DNA of 64,000 nucleotides from Gammaproteobacteria bacterium (lineage in GTDB: Bacteria > Pseudomonadota > Gammaproteobacteria > Competibacterales > Competibacteraceae): positions 146,661-210,660 of the forward strand of contig JACKNE010000011.1 in the NCBI GenBank assembly GCA_024235035.1. Direction: 5' to 3'. Of the stretch, positions 40,347 to 48,922 are shown piece after piece; within the stretch, counting starts at the first letter, position 1; each line of letters opens with the position of its first letter. The notes under the pieces are model-generated. The model was not told the origin of the DNA and did no database searches. It was given only the letters and a program-made list of their open reading frames with translations. Both the position numbers and the translations under genes were made by a program.

Positions 40347-42287
40347 TTATTGCGCGCTTTGCAGTTCGTCAGCCAGCGAGGAGATTTCCTCGATGGCGGC
40401 GGCCAGCTCCTCGGCACCCTGCGATTGCTGCTGTGCAGCGGACGCGGCCTGGGCGGCGGCTTGCTCCGCCTCAGCAGCGGCGGATGCGATCTGATCCACG
40501 CCTTTCTTGACCTCTTCCACCGCATCCATAATTTTCAGCGCGTTGCCGCCAATGCTTTGATTGCCGGACAGCACCTCAGTCATGTCGGTTTCCATGGTCT
40601 GCAAGTTACTGGTAATGGCGCGGGTTTTTTCCACCTCAGCAGCGGCGTTGGTGGCGATGCTTTCCAGATCGCGCCGCACTGCGCCGATCTGATCCTGCAC
40701 CGCCTTGACCAGATCCTTGATGCGATCAGCGTTTTCCGACGAATCGTGGGCCAGGTTGCGGATGTCGGTGGACACGACGACGAAACCTTTGCCGAATTCG
40801 CCGGCGCGCGCGGCTTCAATCGCGCCATTGACCGCCAGCATGTTGGTTTGAATCGAAACGGTGGTGATGGCGTCGACAATCTTGTCAATGCGCCGGCTGA
40901 CCAGTTCGAGCGCGTTGATCTGCTCCTGGCTCTTGCGGGTTTCCTTGAGGCCGCTGAGGACGCCTTCCACCAGTTCGTCGACCGCCACCTTGTTCTTAGC
41001 CAGTAGCTCGGACATGACCTGGCCTTTTTCTACAGCGACCTTGGATCGCTCATCAGCGATTTTCCCGGCTTTCTGGATCTGGGTGATCGCCGCCGCCGAT
41101 TCCTCCGCTGCGGAGCTTTGCTGTACAGCACCCTTGCGAATCTGTTCGATGGCGGTGGAAATCTGTACGGAGGCGCGGTTGATTTCCTGCACGGCGGCGG
41201 ACAGTTCCTCGGCGGCGGACGCGACTTCCTCGGCGCTCTTGGTGATATTGGTGCTGTTCTTGAGATCTTCCGCCAGGCCGGATAAATCCTGAGCGGCCTG
41301 TTCGGACTGGGACAGGGCCTGGTTCTGCTGGCCCACGGTCTTGACCGCTTCCTCGCAGGCGGAGGACTGCTGCTCGGCGGCGGCGGCGATAGCTTCGGAG
41401 CCTTTCTGGGCGTCCTGGGCGGCGTTATTGGCCTGTTGCGAAGCGGTGTTGATTTCCTGTGCGCCTTTGATGATGACGAGCAAATCCTTGCGCATTTGCT
41501 CCAGTTGCTGGGTGATGGTCTTGCCTTTCTCAACTTCGCCCTTGATGGTGGTGGCGGACTGATTGATCCCTTCGGAGACCACCTGGACTTCATCCTGAAT
41601 CTGCTTGATCAGATCCTGAATTTCCTTGGCGCTTTTTTCCGAGGTTTCCGCCAGGGTGCGCACTTCGTCGGCGACTACGGCGAAGCCCTTGCCATGCTGA
41701 CCGGCGCGGGCGGCTTCAATGGCGGCATTCAGCGCCAACAGGTTAGTTTGGTCGGCAATGCGGGCGACCGCTTTGACGATTTCGCCGATGTTGGCCGCCT
41801 GTTTTTCCAGTTCTGCAACCATTTTCACCGAGCCGGCTTGTTGCTCGGCCGCTGCGCCGACCGCGGTGACGGTCTTGGCGATTTCCGTGCTGACAGTCAC
41901 CGTCAGGGTTTGCAGATTTTCCGATTTCTGCAGGGAGACGGAGGCTGCCTTCATGTTGTCGTTGATAAACTGGGATGTCATCGTTACGCCGCGCAGCGAT
42001 TCCTGGGCCGCGCCAGAGGCTTCTTCCGCGCCGGCGGCGATCTGATCCATAGAGCGCTTCAGCTCCTCCGCCGCCGAAGCGGCTTCGTTGATGCCGCTGG
42101 ACAACTGCGTGGTAGCGGAAGCGATGCGTTCAGCGGCCTGTTGTTGCTTGGCCATGGTGCGCGCACGGCGGCGCTCGGCTTCGGCTTGCCGCTGGAGCTG
42201 CTGCTTGTGAGCCGTGGAGTCGCCCGCATCTTCATTTTCATCAACGGCCGGGCCGGATTTGGTTTGGGTCTTTTTCACCAGTGCCAT
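40347..42287 (-). CDS. Soluble chemoreceptor with two tandem signalling tips
   Basis: The 646-residue all-helical protein has no membrane segment or recognisable sensor domain. It contains two complete receptor tips: the first reads DQTNLLALNAAIEAARAGQH and the second IQTNMLAVNGAIEAARAGEF, about 310 residues apart. Each is followed by its own return helix (GKGFAVVADEVRTLAETSEK and GKGFVVVSTDIRNLAHDSSE). Repeats such as ASAAEELSAAVQEIN suggest duplication of a signalling domain. It would fold into a very long or doubly hairpinned bundle. It heads the chemosensory run, after a 623-bp leader region. Confidence 0.9.
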   Translation of the reverse strand: MALVKKTQTKSGPAVDENEDAGDSTAHKQQLQRQAEAERRRARTMAKQQQAAERIASATTQLSSGINEAASAAEELKRSMDQIAAGAEEASGAAQESLRGVTMTSQFINDNMKAASVSLQKSENLQTLTVTVSTEIAKTVTAVGAAAEQQAGSVKMVAELEKQAANIGEIVKAVARIADQTNLLALNAAIEAARAGQHGKGFAVVADEVRTLAETSEKSAKEIQDLIKQIQDEVQVVSEGINQSATTIKGEVEKGKTITQQLEQMRKDLLVIIKGAQEINTASQQANNAAQDAQKGSEAIAAAAEQQSSACEEAVKTVGQQNQALSQSEQAAQDLSGLAEDLKNSTNITKSAEEVASAAEELSAAVQEINRASVQISTAIEQIRKGAVQQSSAAEESAAAITQIQKAGKIADERSKVAVEKGQVMSELLAKNKVAVDELVEGVLSGLKETRKSQEQINALELVSRRIDKIVDAITTVSIQTNMLAVNGAIEAARAGEFGKGFVVVSTDIRNLAHDSSENADRIKDLVKAVQDQIGAVRRDLESIATNAAAEVEKTRAITSNLQTMETDMTEVLSGNQSIGGNALKIMDAVEEVKKGVDQIASAAAEAEQAAAQAASAAQQQSQGAEELAAAIEEISSLADELQSAQ

Positions 42288-42454
42288 GAGAATCTCCGAT
42301 GTGCTTGATGCAGTTCAGCCCGATGTACTTGATGCGGTTGAACAAGTGAGCAGTGAACGGGGTTCGGGTTTTTGTTTACTGAAGCAGAGCTGCCTTGCTA
42401 CAGGGCTGATCATTCATTCCTACAGCGCTTCAGGCCAGTGACTCATCTAGCCGC

Positions 42455-42474
42455 TCGTCTCTGATGAGAGACGA
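42455..42474 (-). promoter_or_regulatory. Stem-loop upstream of the tandem-tip MCP gene
   Basis: TCGTCTCT and AGAGACGA form a perfect 8-bp stem with the loop GATG. It is not followed by a run of T on either strand, so it is not a clear terminator. It lies about 170 bp before the MCP start and may be a 5'-leader structure or a protein-binding palindrome. Confidence 0.5.
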
Positions 42475-42554
42475 CGATATCCTCCTGGCAGTGTGAGAAT
42501 ATTTCATTACGTGTGTGATCATATTAATGAGGATGAAACTGTCGGTGAATGCGT

Positions 42555-42589
42555 ATTTCACGGTAAGGCGGTAGGTGATTTCATGGTAA
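42555..42589. promoter_or_regulatory. Direct repeats ATTTCAYGGTAA upstream of the chemosensory operon
   Basis: ATTTCACGGTAA (42555-42566) and ATTTCATGGTAA (42578-42589) are repeated with one mismatch and a 23-bp period, close to two helical turns. Such spacing is typical of operator half-sites. The binding factor is unknown. Confidence 0.4.
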
Positions 42590-42910
42590 AAATGGATGAC
42601 CGTCATCAGTAAAATACACACCATAAAAAATAGTTTATCGCACAGATAAGCGACGGCTCCAGTGCATCAAAAACAGTAAAGCATTATTATTGATATAGAT
42701 ATATTGGCGGGAGCTTGCGTAACTTAACTGTGGTTGAGAAATATCCACCACTGAGCAGCAAGATAAGGCCAAGAGGTAAGCCTGCTAAACGGGGAAACGC
42801 GAATACCGACTTAGCCCTTGATCAAGCCATGCATGATTGAGAGGCCGTCTGGTAAAAAACTACCGAGCGGTGCGGGCTTGCGGTTCTTTATCGGTCACGA
42901 TCAGGTGAAA

Positions 42911-43903
42911 TTAGTCTGATTTGCCGGCATGAGAAGTAAAGTGGTTATAGCCTGATCGATGCAGGTGAAAGACGGATTCATCGGCGCGGAGTAACCATAA
43001 ACCGGGTTCCGCCGTGATCACGCCGATACAGGTGCAGCGGCAATCCCAGTGCAGAGCGAGAGACTCCAGCCGAGCGGTTTGCTCTGGCGGTGCCGTGAAA
43101 CAGAGTTCATAGTCGTCGCCGCCGGCCAAGGCCATGCCAAGCGCCGCCTCTGGGTCGAGGCTGGCTGCCAACGCGGGCGACAAAGGCAATTGGTCCACCG
43201 CCAATCGCGCCCCAACTCCGCTGCGTTCCAGGATATGGCCGAGATCTTGGGCTAGTCCGTCCGAGAGGTCGATCGCCGCGGAGGCCAAACCGCGCAAGGC
43301 CAGTCCCTGCGCGATACGTGGTTCCGGTCGCTCCAGCCGCCTCTGGAGATAATCCCGATACTCGCTGGCCACCGTCGTCTTGCCAAAAGCGGCGGCCAGC
43401 GCCAAGCCGGCGTCGCCTGGCGTCCCCGTTACGTAGATGCCATCGCCAGGTCTTGCCCCAGTGCGGCGCAAAGCCAGCCCCAATGGCGCAAAACCGTGCG
43501 CTTGCAGCGTAATGACCGTCGTCGGACCCTGGGTGGTGTCGCCGCCGATCAGTTGCACGCCATATCGATCCGCCAACGCGAACAACCCCCGGCAAAAAGC
43601 CTTCAGCCACGTCTCATCGACCTTGGGTAACGTCAACGCCAAGGTCACCCAAGCCGGTGTGGCGCCCATCGCCGCCAAATCGCTCAGGTTGACCGCCAGC
43701 ACCTTGTGACCGATGCCTTCCGGGTCGGCGGCGGCGAAGAAATGCACCTCCGCCACCAGGGTATCCAGCGTGACCACTAATTGCTGATCCACCGGCGGCG
43801 TCAACAACGCACCATCGTCGCCGATGCCCAGCGCCACATCGGGACGTCGCCGCGCATGAGCGGCGAAATAACGGTCGATCAAAGCGAATTCGGAGAGAGG
43901 CAT
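42911..43903 (-). CDS. thiL: Thiamine-monophosphate kinase
   Basis: The 330-residue enzyme phosphorylates thiamine monophosphate to thiamine diphosphate. It has the ATP/metal-binding motifs LGIGDDGALL near the N-terminus, VNLSDLAAMGATPAW and GGDTTQGP, and AIDLSDGLAQDLGHIL and LAGGDDYELCF of the PurM/ThiL fold. Length is normal. The stop lies at 42911, and the 129-residue membrane-protein gene precedes it by 42 bp on the same strand. Confidence 0.95.
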   Translation of the reverse strand: MPLSEFALIDRYFAAHARRRPDVALGIGDDGALLTPPVDQQLVVTLDTLVAEVHFFAAADPEGIGHKVLAVNLSDLAAMGATPAWVTLALTLPKVDETWLKAFCRGLFALADRYGVQLIGGDTTQGPTTVITLQAHGFAPLGLALRRTGARPGDGIYVTGTPGDAGLALAAAFGKTTVASEYRDYLQRRLERPEPRIAQGLALRGLASAAIDLSDGLAQDLGHILERSGVGARLAVDQLPLSPALAASLDPEAALGMALAGGDDYELCFTAPPEQTARLESLALHWDCRCTCIGVITAEPGLWLLRADESVFHLHRSGYNHFTSHAGKSD

Positions 43904-43945
43904 GAGAAAAAGCGGACTCCGATGGTATCCATCGGAGTTCGAGGA

Positions 43946-44335
43946 TCAGGATGAATGTTGAATATCCCGTCGAGCGGTGGAAATCGTGACGGTAAAACCG
44001 GCGATCACATCGCTCAAGGTCATCAACACAATCAGGAAAAACGTCATGTTGGCCATGCGCGGCATGACGATCAGCTCGATCAGCGCGATGATGAACACGA
44101 CCAATGACAATACATGGTTGAGAATGGCGGCGGTCGAACTGCTGGTCGCACGGTAAATCTCGACGCACAACAGAAATAAGCCGATCACCAGCAACAAATC
44201 GCCACCTCGGAAGGGCAAAACGACTCCAGATAGCAAGGGCAAAGTCACCAACACTGCGTCCAGCCAACCGGGTATCGCCAACATCAGAGCGGTGTAAGCG
44301 GCGACGACGAATGCAAGCAAAGGAATACTGGCCAT
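43946..44335 (-). CDS. Small four-helix membrane protein
   Basis: The 129-residue protein has four hydrophobic segments (LAFVVAAYTALMLAIPGWLD, LLLVIGLFLLCVEIYRATSS, HVLSLVVFIIALIELIVMPR and NMTFFLIVLMTLSDVIAGFT). It has no catalytic motif. It lies between fabB and thiL, all on the minus strand. Homologues of unknown function occur in proteobacteria; I cannot name a role. Confidence 0.75.
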   Translation of the reverse strand: MASIPLLAFVVAAYTALMLAIPGWLDAVLVTLPLLSGVVLPFRGGDLLLVIGLFLLCVEIYRATSSSTAAILNHVLSLVVFIIALIELIVMPRMANMTFFLIVLMTLSDVIAGFTVTISTARRDIQHSS

Positions 44336-44401
44336 GCTTTCTTCTCCTGGACAAATGGCGAGGTTACCGTGAGCAGCGACACTCCATCGGACAGAGCACG
44401 C

Positions 44402-45619
44402 CTAGTCCGTAAAGCGCCGGAACACCAATGTCGCATTGGTGCCGCCAAAGCCGAAGCTATTCGACATCGCCACCTTCAGATCGACATTGTCCATTCGCTC
44501 CCGAGCAATGGGGAAACCTTCCGCCCCCGGATCCAGGGTTTCGATGTTGGCCGAAGCGGCGATAAAACGGTTGTCCATCATCAATAGCGTATAGATCGCC
44601 TCATGCACCCCGGCTGCACCCAGGGCATGGCCAGTCAGCGACTTGGTGGCGCTGATCGGTGGAATGCGCGCACCGAACATTTCCCGGATCGCCTCCAATT
44701 CGCGGATATCGCCTACCGGGGTACTGGTGCCGTGAGTATTGATGTAGTCCACCGGCTCATCGACACCCTCCAATGCCTGTTGCATGCAGCGTAACGCACC
44801 TTCCCCAGAAGGTTGCACCATATCGTGACCGTCGGAAGTCGCGCCGTAACCGATCAGCTCCGCATAGATACGCGCCCCGCGCTGGCGCGCATGTTCTAGC
44901 TCTTCAAGCACCACCAGACCACCGCCACCGGAGATGACGAAGCCATCGCGACTGACGTCGTAGGGCCGGGAGGCGGTCTGCGGCGCGGCGTTGTATTTGG
45001 TGGACAACGCACCCATGGCGTCGAACAGATGGGTCAGGCTCCAGTGCAACTCCTCGCCGCCACCAGCGAACACCACATCCTGTTTGTTCCACTGAATCAG
45101 CTCGGCGCCGTGGCCGATGCAATGCGCGCTGGTGGCGCAGGCGGAACTGATGCTGTAATTCGCCCCCTTGATCTTGAACGGTGTCGCTAGACAAGCCGTG
45201 GTGGTGCTACACATGGTGCGCGGTACCATGTAAGGTCCGACCCGCTTCAGTCCTTTGTTGCGCAGCAGATCGGCGGCTTCGACGATATGCTGGGGACTGC
45301 CGCCGCCGCTGCCGGTGATCAAGCCGGTGCGCGGATTCGACACCATGTCGTCTGGCAACTGTGCGTCGGCGATGGCCTCGCGCATCGCGACATAGTTGTA
45401 CGCGGCGGCGTCGCCCATGAATCGCAGCACTTTACGGTCGATCAGCGCCGCCAGATCGATGTGCGGCGCTCCCCGCACATGAGAACGCAGTCCTCGCTCC
45501 TGATAATCCTCGGCGAATTCCAAGCCACTGCGGCCCTGCCGCAGTGCTTCCAAGACTTCCCAGCGATCGTTGCCGATGCTGGATACGATACCGATACCGG
45601 TGATCACGACCCGTCTCAT
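44402..45619 (-). CDS. fabB: 3-oxoacyl-ACP synthase I
   Basis: The 405-residue condensing enzyme elongates acyl-ACP and is needed for unsaturated fatty acids. The catalytic Cys is in ISSACATSAHC; the two His are in NTHGTSTPVGD and ATKSLTGHALGAAG. The ATG at 45619 follows AGGGGG and gives MRRVVITGIG; a start at 45634 would overlap fabA. Pairing with fabA identifies it as FabB and not FabF. Confidence 0.94.
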   Translation of the reverse strand: MRRVVITGIGIVSSIGNDRWEVLEALRQGRSGLEFAEDYQERGLRSHVRGAPHIDLAALIDRKVLRFMGDAAAYNYVAMREAIADAQLPDDMVSNPRTGLITGSGGGSPQHIVEAADLLRNKGLKRVGPYMVPRTMCSTTTACLATPFKIKGANYSISSACATSAHCIGHGAELIQWNKQDVVFAGGGEELHWSLTHLFDAMGALSTKYNAAPQTASRPYDVSRDGFVISGGGGLVVLEELEHARQRGARIYAELIGYGATSDGHDMVQPSGEGALRCMQQALEGVDEPVDYINTHGTSTPVGDIRELEAIREMFGARIPPISATKSLTGHALGAAGVHEAIYTLLMMDNRFIAASANIETLDPGAEGFPIARERMDNVDLKVAMSNSFGFGGTNATLVFRRFTD

Positions 45620-45630
45620 GAGTGACCCCC

Positions 45631-46146
45631 TCAAAAGCCGTCAGTTGAGGTGAACAATCCGACCCGCAGATCCTTGCCGTTGTAGATGGTCCGACCGTCG
45701 ACCTCCAGGGTTGCGTCGGCGATACCCATGACCAATTTGCGCAAAATGACCCGCTTCATATGAATGTGATAGGTGAGTTTCCTAGCCTCGGGGCGTACCT
45801 GACCGGTAAATTTGACTTCTCCGCAACCAAGCGCTCGTCCCCGTCCCTGCCCCCCCATCCAGCCGAGAAAAAATCCGACCAGTTGCCACATGGCATCCAG
45901 CCCCAGACAACCGGGCATCACTGGATCACCGATAAAGTGGCAACCGAAAAACCACAGGTCGGGATGGATATCCAGTTCCGCGACGATCTCTCCTTTGCCG
46001 AACTGGCCGCCCTCAGAGCCGATATGGACGATGCGGTCCACCATCAGCATGTTCGGCAGCGGCAGTTGCGCATTGCCGGGGCCAAACAACTCGCCCCGCG
46101 CGCAGGAAAGCAATTCCTCGTGGGTATAGCTGGATTTTTTGTTCAC
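45631..46146 (-). CDS. fabA: 3-hydroxydecanoyl-ACP dehydratase/isomerase
   Basis: The 171-residue enzyme dehydrates hydroxydecanoyl-ACP and isomerises the product, starting unsaturated fatty acid synthesis. The active site is WFFGCHFIGDPVMPGCLGLD with His and the later Asp. fabB follows after 11 bp. The length matches E. coli FabA (172). The pair implies anaerobic-type unsaturated lipid synthesis. Confidence 0.95.
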   Translation of the reverse strand: MNKKSSYTHEELLSCARGELFGPGNAQLPLPNMLMVDRIVHIGSEGGQFGKGEIVAELDIHPDLWFFGCHFIGDPVMPGCLGLDAMWQLVGFFLGWMGGQGRGRALGCGEVKFTGQVRPEARKLTYHIHMKRVILRKLVMGIADATLEVDGRTIYNGKDLRVGLFTSTDGF

Positions 46147-46304
46147 GAAAGTGAATACCTGGATGACATAGTTGAAAAATGAAGAATCGAACTAAAATCA
46201 AAAATCAAAATTATAAAGGTTTTTACCTGTCAGTGGGGAACGAGTTTGCCGGCGAGGAATGCGGCAACACTTTTCCACGCATATTTCCAACCAAGGCAAA
46301 GAGC

Positions 46305-46898
46305 ATGACGACTTGCAACATGCTGGTTCCGAACGCCATGCGGTTGGCGGAAGTCGCCCACCGCAATCAGCGCCGCAAGGCGCCGCCGGGCGAAGATCGC
46401 CCTGCCTATTTCCTGCATCTGACCGAGGTAGCCTGGCTATTGCTGGACGCCGACCTTCGGCAGGATGAATTGATTGCCGCCGCCTTTTTGCACGATATCA
46501 TCGAAGATTGTGGCTATGACGAGCCTCGGCTGGCCAAAGCCATCGATAATCGACGCGTGGCGACCCTGGTCAGTGCGGTTTCGGAGCCGGATAAGCAACA
46601 AAGCTGGGAAGCGCGTCAGCAACATTACCGCGAACGATTGGCAATGTTGAACGATCCGGCGATTCTAGCGCTGTCCTGCGCCGATAAGACCTCGAATCTG
46701 ACGGATATGGGTCGGATTATGGCCAAAGGATATGGAGTCGATCGTTTCACCAAGCGTGATTTCCCGGCGCAACAGGCTAAGTTCGAAGCGTTGGATATCT
46801 TGTTTCAGGGTCGAGTGCCCGAGCGATTATACCGGCGCTTCCAACAGGCGTTGATGGAATTTCGGAGACAAGGCCAAGCGGGGGGTCTTGAAGCATGA
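46305..46898 (+). CDS. HD-domain phosphohydrolase, MESH1/SpoT-like
   Basis: The 197-residue protein is a single HD domain resembling the hydrolase part of SpoT: FLHLTEVAWLLLDADL supplies the first His, AAAFLHDIIEDCGYD the HD pair and the ED, and LALSCADKTSNLTDM the last Asp. It might hydrolyse (p)ppGpp or another nucleotide. I chose the ATG at 46305 with AAGG/AGAG upstream; the frame is open back to 46179 but that stretch looks non-coding. It is divergent from fabA. Confidence 0.82.
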   Translation: MTTCNMLVPNAMRLAEVAHRNQRRKAPPGEDRPAYFLHLTEVAWLLLDADLRQDELIAAAFLHDIIEDCGYDEPRLAKAIDNRRVATLVSAVSEPDKQQSWEARQQHYRERLAMLNDPAILALSCADKTSNLTDMGRIMAKGYGVDRFTKRDFPAQQAKFEALDILFQGRVPERLYRRFQQALMEFRRQGQAGGLEA

Positions 46899-46902
46899 CG
46901 CC

Positions 46903-47505
46903 TCATCCTTCCGGTCGATCCGTGCCGATCTTATCTTCGGCGCCGGCCAGCAGGTTCTGGATATTGGAGCGATGCCGCCAGACCAGCAGCCCCACCATGA
47001 TCAGAATGGCCAGGTTCTGGATGGGCGACAGCTCGAACCACCAGCTATAAACAGGCGTCAACACAGCCGCGGTCAACGCTGATAGCGAGGAAATCCGCAC
47101 CACGAAGGCCATCAGCAGCCAGGTAGTCAACGCCGCCAGCGCTACCGGCCAGGACAGGCCAAGTATCGCGCCGAAGGCGGTCGCCACCCCCTTGCCGCCT
47201 GCAAAGCCGAAGAACACCGGATAGAGATGGCCGAGAAATGCCGCCAGCGCGGTCAATGCCAGCCCGATCTCCTCCAGACCCGCCCACCGCGCTAGCAATA
47301 TCGGCAGTAGACCCTTGCAAAAATCACCGGCCAGAGTAATGGCTGCCGCCTTTTTGCCCCCGAAACGTAACACATTAGTCGCGCCGGGATTGCGTGAGCC
47401 TTCGCGGCGCGGATCGGGCAAGCCCATGGCTCGACAGACTAGGATGGCTGTGGAAACAGAGCCGGCGAGATAGCCGAAAATCACAAACAACGTTATGAGC
47501 AGCAT
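46903..47505 (-). CDS. plsY: Glycerol-3-phosphate acyltransferase PlsY
   Basis: The 200-residue membrane enzyme transfers the acyl group of acyl-phosphate to glycerol-3-phosphate. It shows the three PlsY motifs: GSVSTAILVCRAMGLPDPR with GSRNPGATNVLR, GGKKAAAITLAGDFCKG, and FFGFAGGKGVATAFGA. The ATG at 47505 aligns with the usual N-terminus; an ATG at 47574 adds 23 residues. It converges with the HD gene and diverges from folB. Confidence 0.93.
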   Translation of the reverse strand: MLLITLFVIFGYLAGSVSTAILVCRAMGLPDPRREGSRNPGATNVLRFGGKKAAAITLAGDFCKGLLPILLARWAGLEEIGLALTALAAFLGHLYPVFFGFAGGKGVATAFGAILGLSWPVALAALTTWLLMAFVVRISSLSALTAAVLTPVYSWWFELSPIQNLAILIMVGLLVWRHRSNIQNLLAGAEDKIGTDRPEG

Positions 47506-47613
47506 AGGAGCGTCGTCGTCAAAAATCTCGAAGGCCGGCACTACCACCGGCGGTGGACAGGGTGAGATAGCCATGCTGAACTAAGCAGATGAGTCATTGC
47601 CTGGAAACCGAGC

Positions 47614-47970
47614 ATGGATATCATTTTTATTCGCGAATTACGGGTCGAAACAACCATTGGCGTTTATCCCTGGGAACGCGAGTGCCGTCGGGTACTGCTC
47701 CTCGATTTGGAGTTGGGCACAGACATTCGTCCGGCAGCCACCACCGACCAATTGAGTCTTACCCTCGATTACCAGGCGGTGGCGCAACGCATTACTGAAT
47801 GGGTCGCCGCCAGCGATTTTCAATTGGTGGAAACCCTAGCGGAACGGATCGCCGAGCGGTTACGCCAGGAGTTTGCGGTCACCTGGGTACGACTGACACT
47901 GCGCAAGCCAGGCGTACCTGCTGATGCACGGGAAGCGGGCGTGATCATCGAACGCGGTGACCGGGATTGA
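47614..47970 (+). CDS. folB: Dihydroneopterin aldolase
   Basis: The 118-residue enzyme of folate synthesis cleaves dihydroneopterin to the hydroxymethyl pterin. The substrate-binding Glu is in GVYPWERECRR, a second Glu is in LVETLAERIAERL, and the catalytic Lys is in LTLRKPGVP. It is divergent from plsY, an arrangement common in gammaproteobacteria. Confidence 0.94.
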   Translation: MDIIFIRELRVETTIGVYPWERECRRVLLLDLELGTDIRPAATTDQLSLTLDYQAVAQRITEWVAASDFQLVETLAERIAERLRQEFAVTWVRLTLRKPGVPADAREAGVIIERGDRD

Positions 47971-48025
47971 GCGGCGTGTTCATGACTATTCACTGACCAG
48001 CCCTAACCACTCGCTCCTACTCGGT

Positions 48026-48727
48026 TCACAACCGACTCCATTGCGCGCGGCGCTGTTCTCGGATGCGCGGCATCAAGACGGATATCAACAAAGCGGCGCC
48101 CAGTAACACCCCACCTACCAAAAATCGGATGCTGTCATTGTCGTTGCGTAGCGCCTGGTTTTCCTGCTGCACGATTTGCAGCTCCCGTTCCAGCATAACG
48201 GTGCGCTCTTGCAGAGTCTTGTTGCGCTCATCGATCGCTACCGTATCGGAGGCCACTTTACGGTATTGCGCCAACTGTTGACGCAATCGCAGGGCTTCTT
48301 CGTAAAGCTGTGGATAACTCAAACTTTCCCCGGACGGTCGGTCAACGATTTCATCCATGTGCTGTTTAAGGTCGGCATGTTTAGCTTGCAGCCTTTCCAG
48401 TTCCTGGCGAACGCTAATCAATTGCTCCTGGCTACTTGGCGTATCCGTCAATTGATCACTCCGAATCCAGCCTCGCCCGCCTACCGAGGTGCGAATCTGA
48501 GTATAGCCCTTGGCCTTATCCACCTTCAGCACTTCAATCGGAGAACCGCTACGCACCGAGCCGATCACCTTATAGCGATTGGAAGCACCAGCACGTAACG
48601 GAATTTCCACGCTGTCGCTGACGTGGGTCGCAACAGGGTCCTGGCTTAAAGCTGGAGTTTCAGCCTGGACAGGCATCACAACGAACAGGAGCAGGGTCAA
48701 TACCAAGGAGGTGATCGTTGTTTTCAT
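48026..48727 (-). CDS. Secreted SH3-domain protein with C-terminal membrane helix (YgiM-like)
   Basis: The 233-residue protein has a signal peptide (MKTTITSLVLTLLLFVVMPV, cleavage near QAE). A bacterial SH3 domain follows at about 38-95 (IPLRAGASNRYKVIGSVRSG, then GYTQIRTSVGGRGWI), then a long coiled coil to about 200 and a C-terminal membrane helix (FLVGGVLLGAALLISVLMP). This matches the TIGR04211 envelope family. The function is not known. Confidence 0.88.
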   Translation of the reverse strand: MKTTITSLVLTLLLFVVMPVQAETPALSQDPVATHVSDSVEIPLRAGASNRYKVIGSVRSGSPIEVLKVDKAKGYTQIRTSVGGRGWIRSDQLTDTPSSQEQLISVRQELERLQAKHADLKQHMDEIVDRPSGESLSYPQLYEEALRLRQQLAQYRKVASDTVAIDERNKTLQERTVMLERELQIVQQENQALRNDNDSIRFLVGGVLLGAALLISVLMPRIREQRRAQWSRL

Positions 48728-48922
48728 CGCACGGTGCTGTATCCAGGCTGAGGGTTTATAATGACAAACGATTTTAGCCTGTTTGACCCTTCGATTGACT
48801 ACTGCATCCAGGGACAGGCAAATAATAAATCACTTCGATCATCTCTTACCTGGCGATCTGTATGCCTGCGGTAAAGCTCCAAACTACACTTCTTGCGTTT
48901 CGTCATCCGGTTCCTGTCGTTC

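Larger units (their letters stand above)
42288..42910. other. Long upstream region of the chemosensory operon
   Basis: About 620 bp without a convincing gene, AT-rich in the middle, located upstream of the tandem-tip MCP gene and downstream of thiL. It holds a stem-loop at 42455-42474 and a pair of 12-bp direct repeats at 42555-42589, listed separately. I looked for a c-di-GMP riboswitch and saw none. The operon promoter should lie here. Confidence 0.5.

Noticed and set aside
42660..42860. Possible c-di-GMP riboswitch in the gene-free region before the chemosensory operon
   Set aside because: Some GEMM-like words (AAGGCC, AACGGGG, AAACGCG) occur, but the order and pairing of the two stems do not fit on either strand.
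46179..46304. N-terminal extension of the HD-domain protein from 46179
   Set aside because: The extra 42 residues are unlike the family and AT-rich; the ATG at 46305 has a better ribosome-binding site and starts at the domain.
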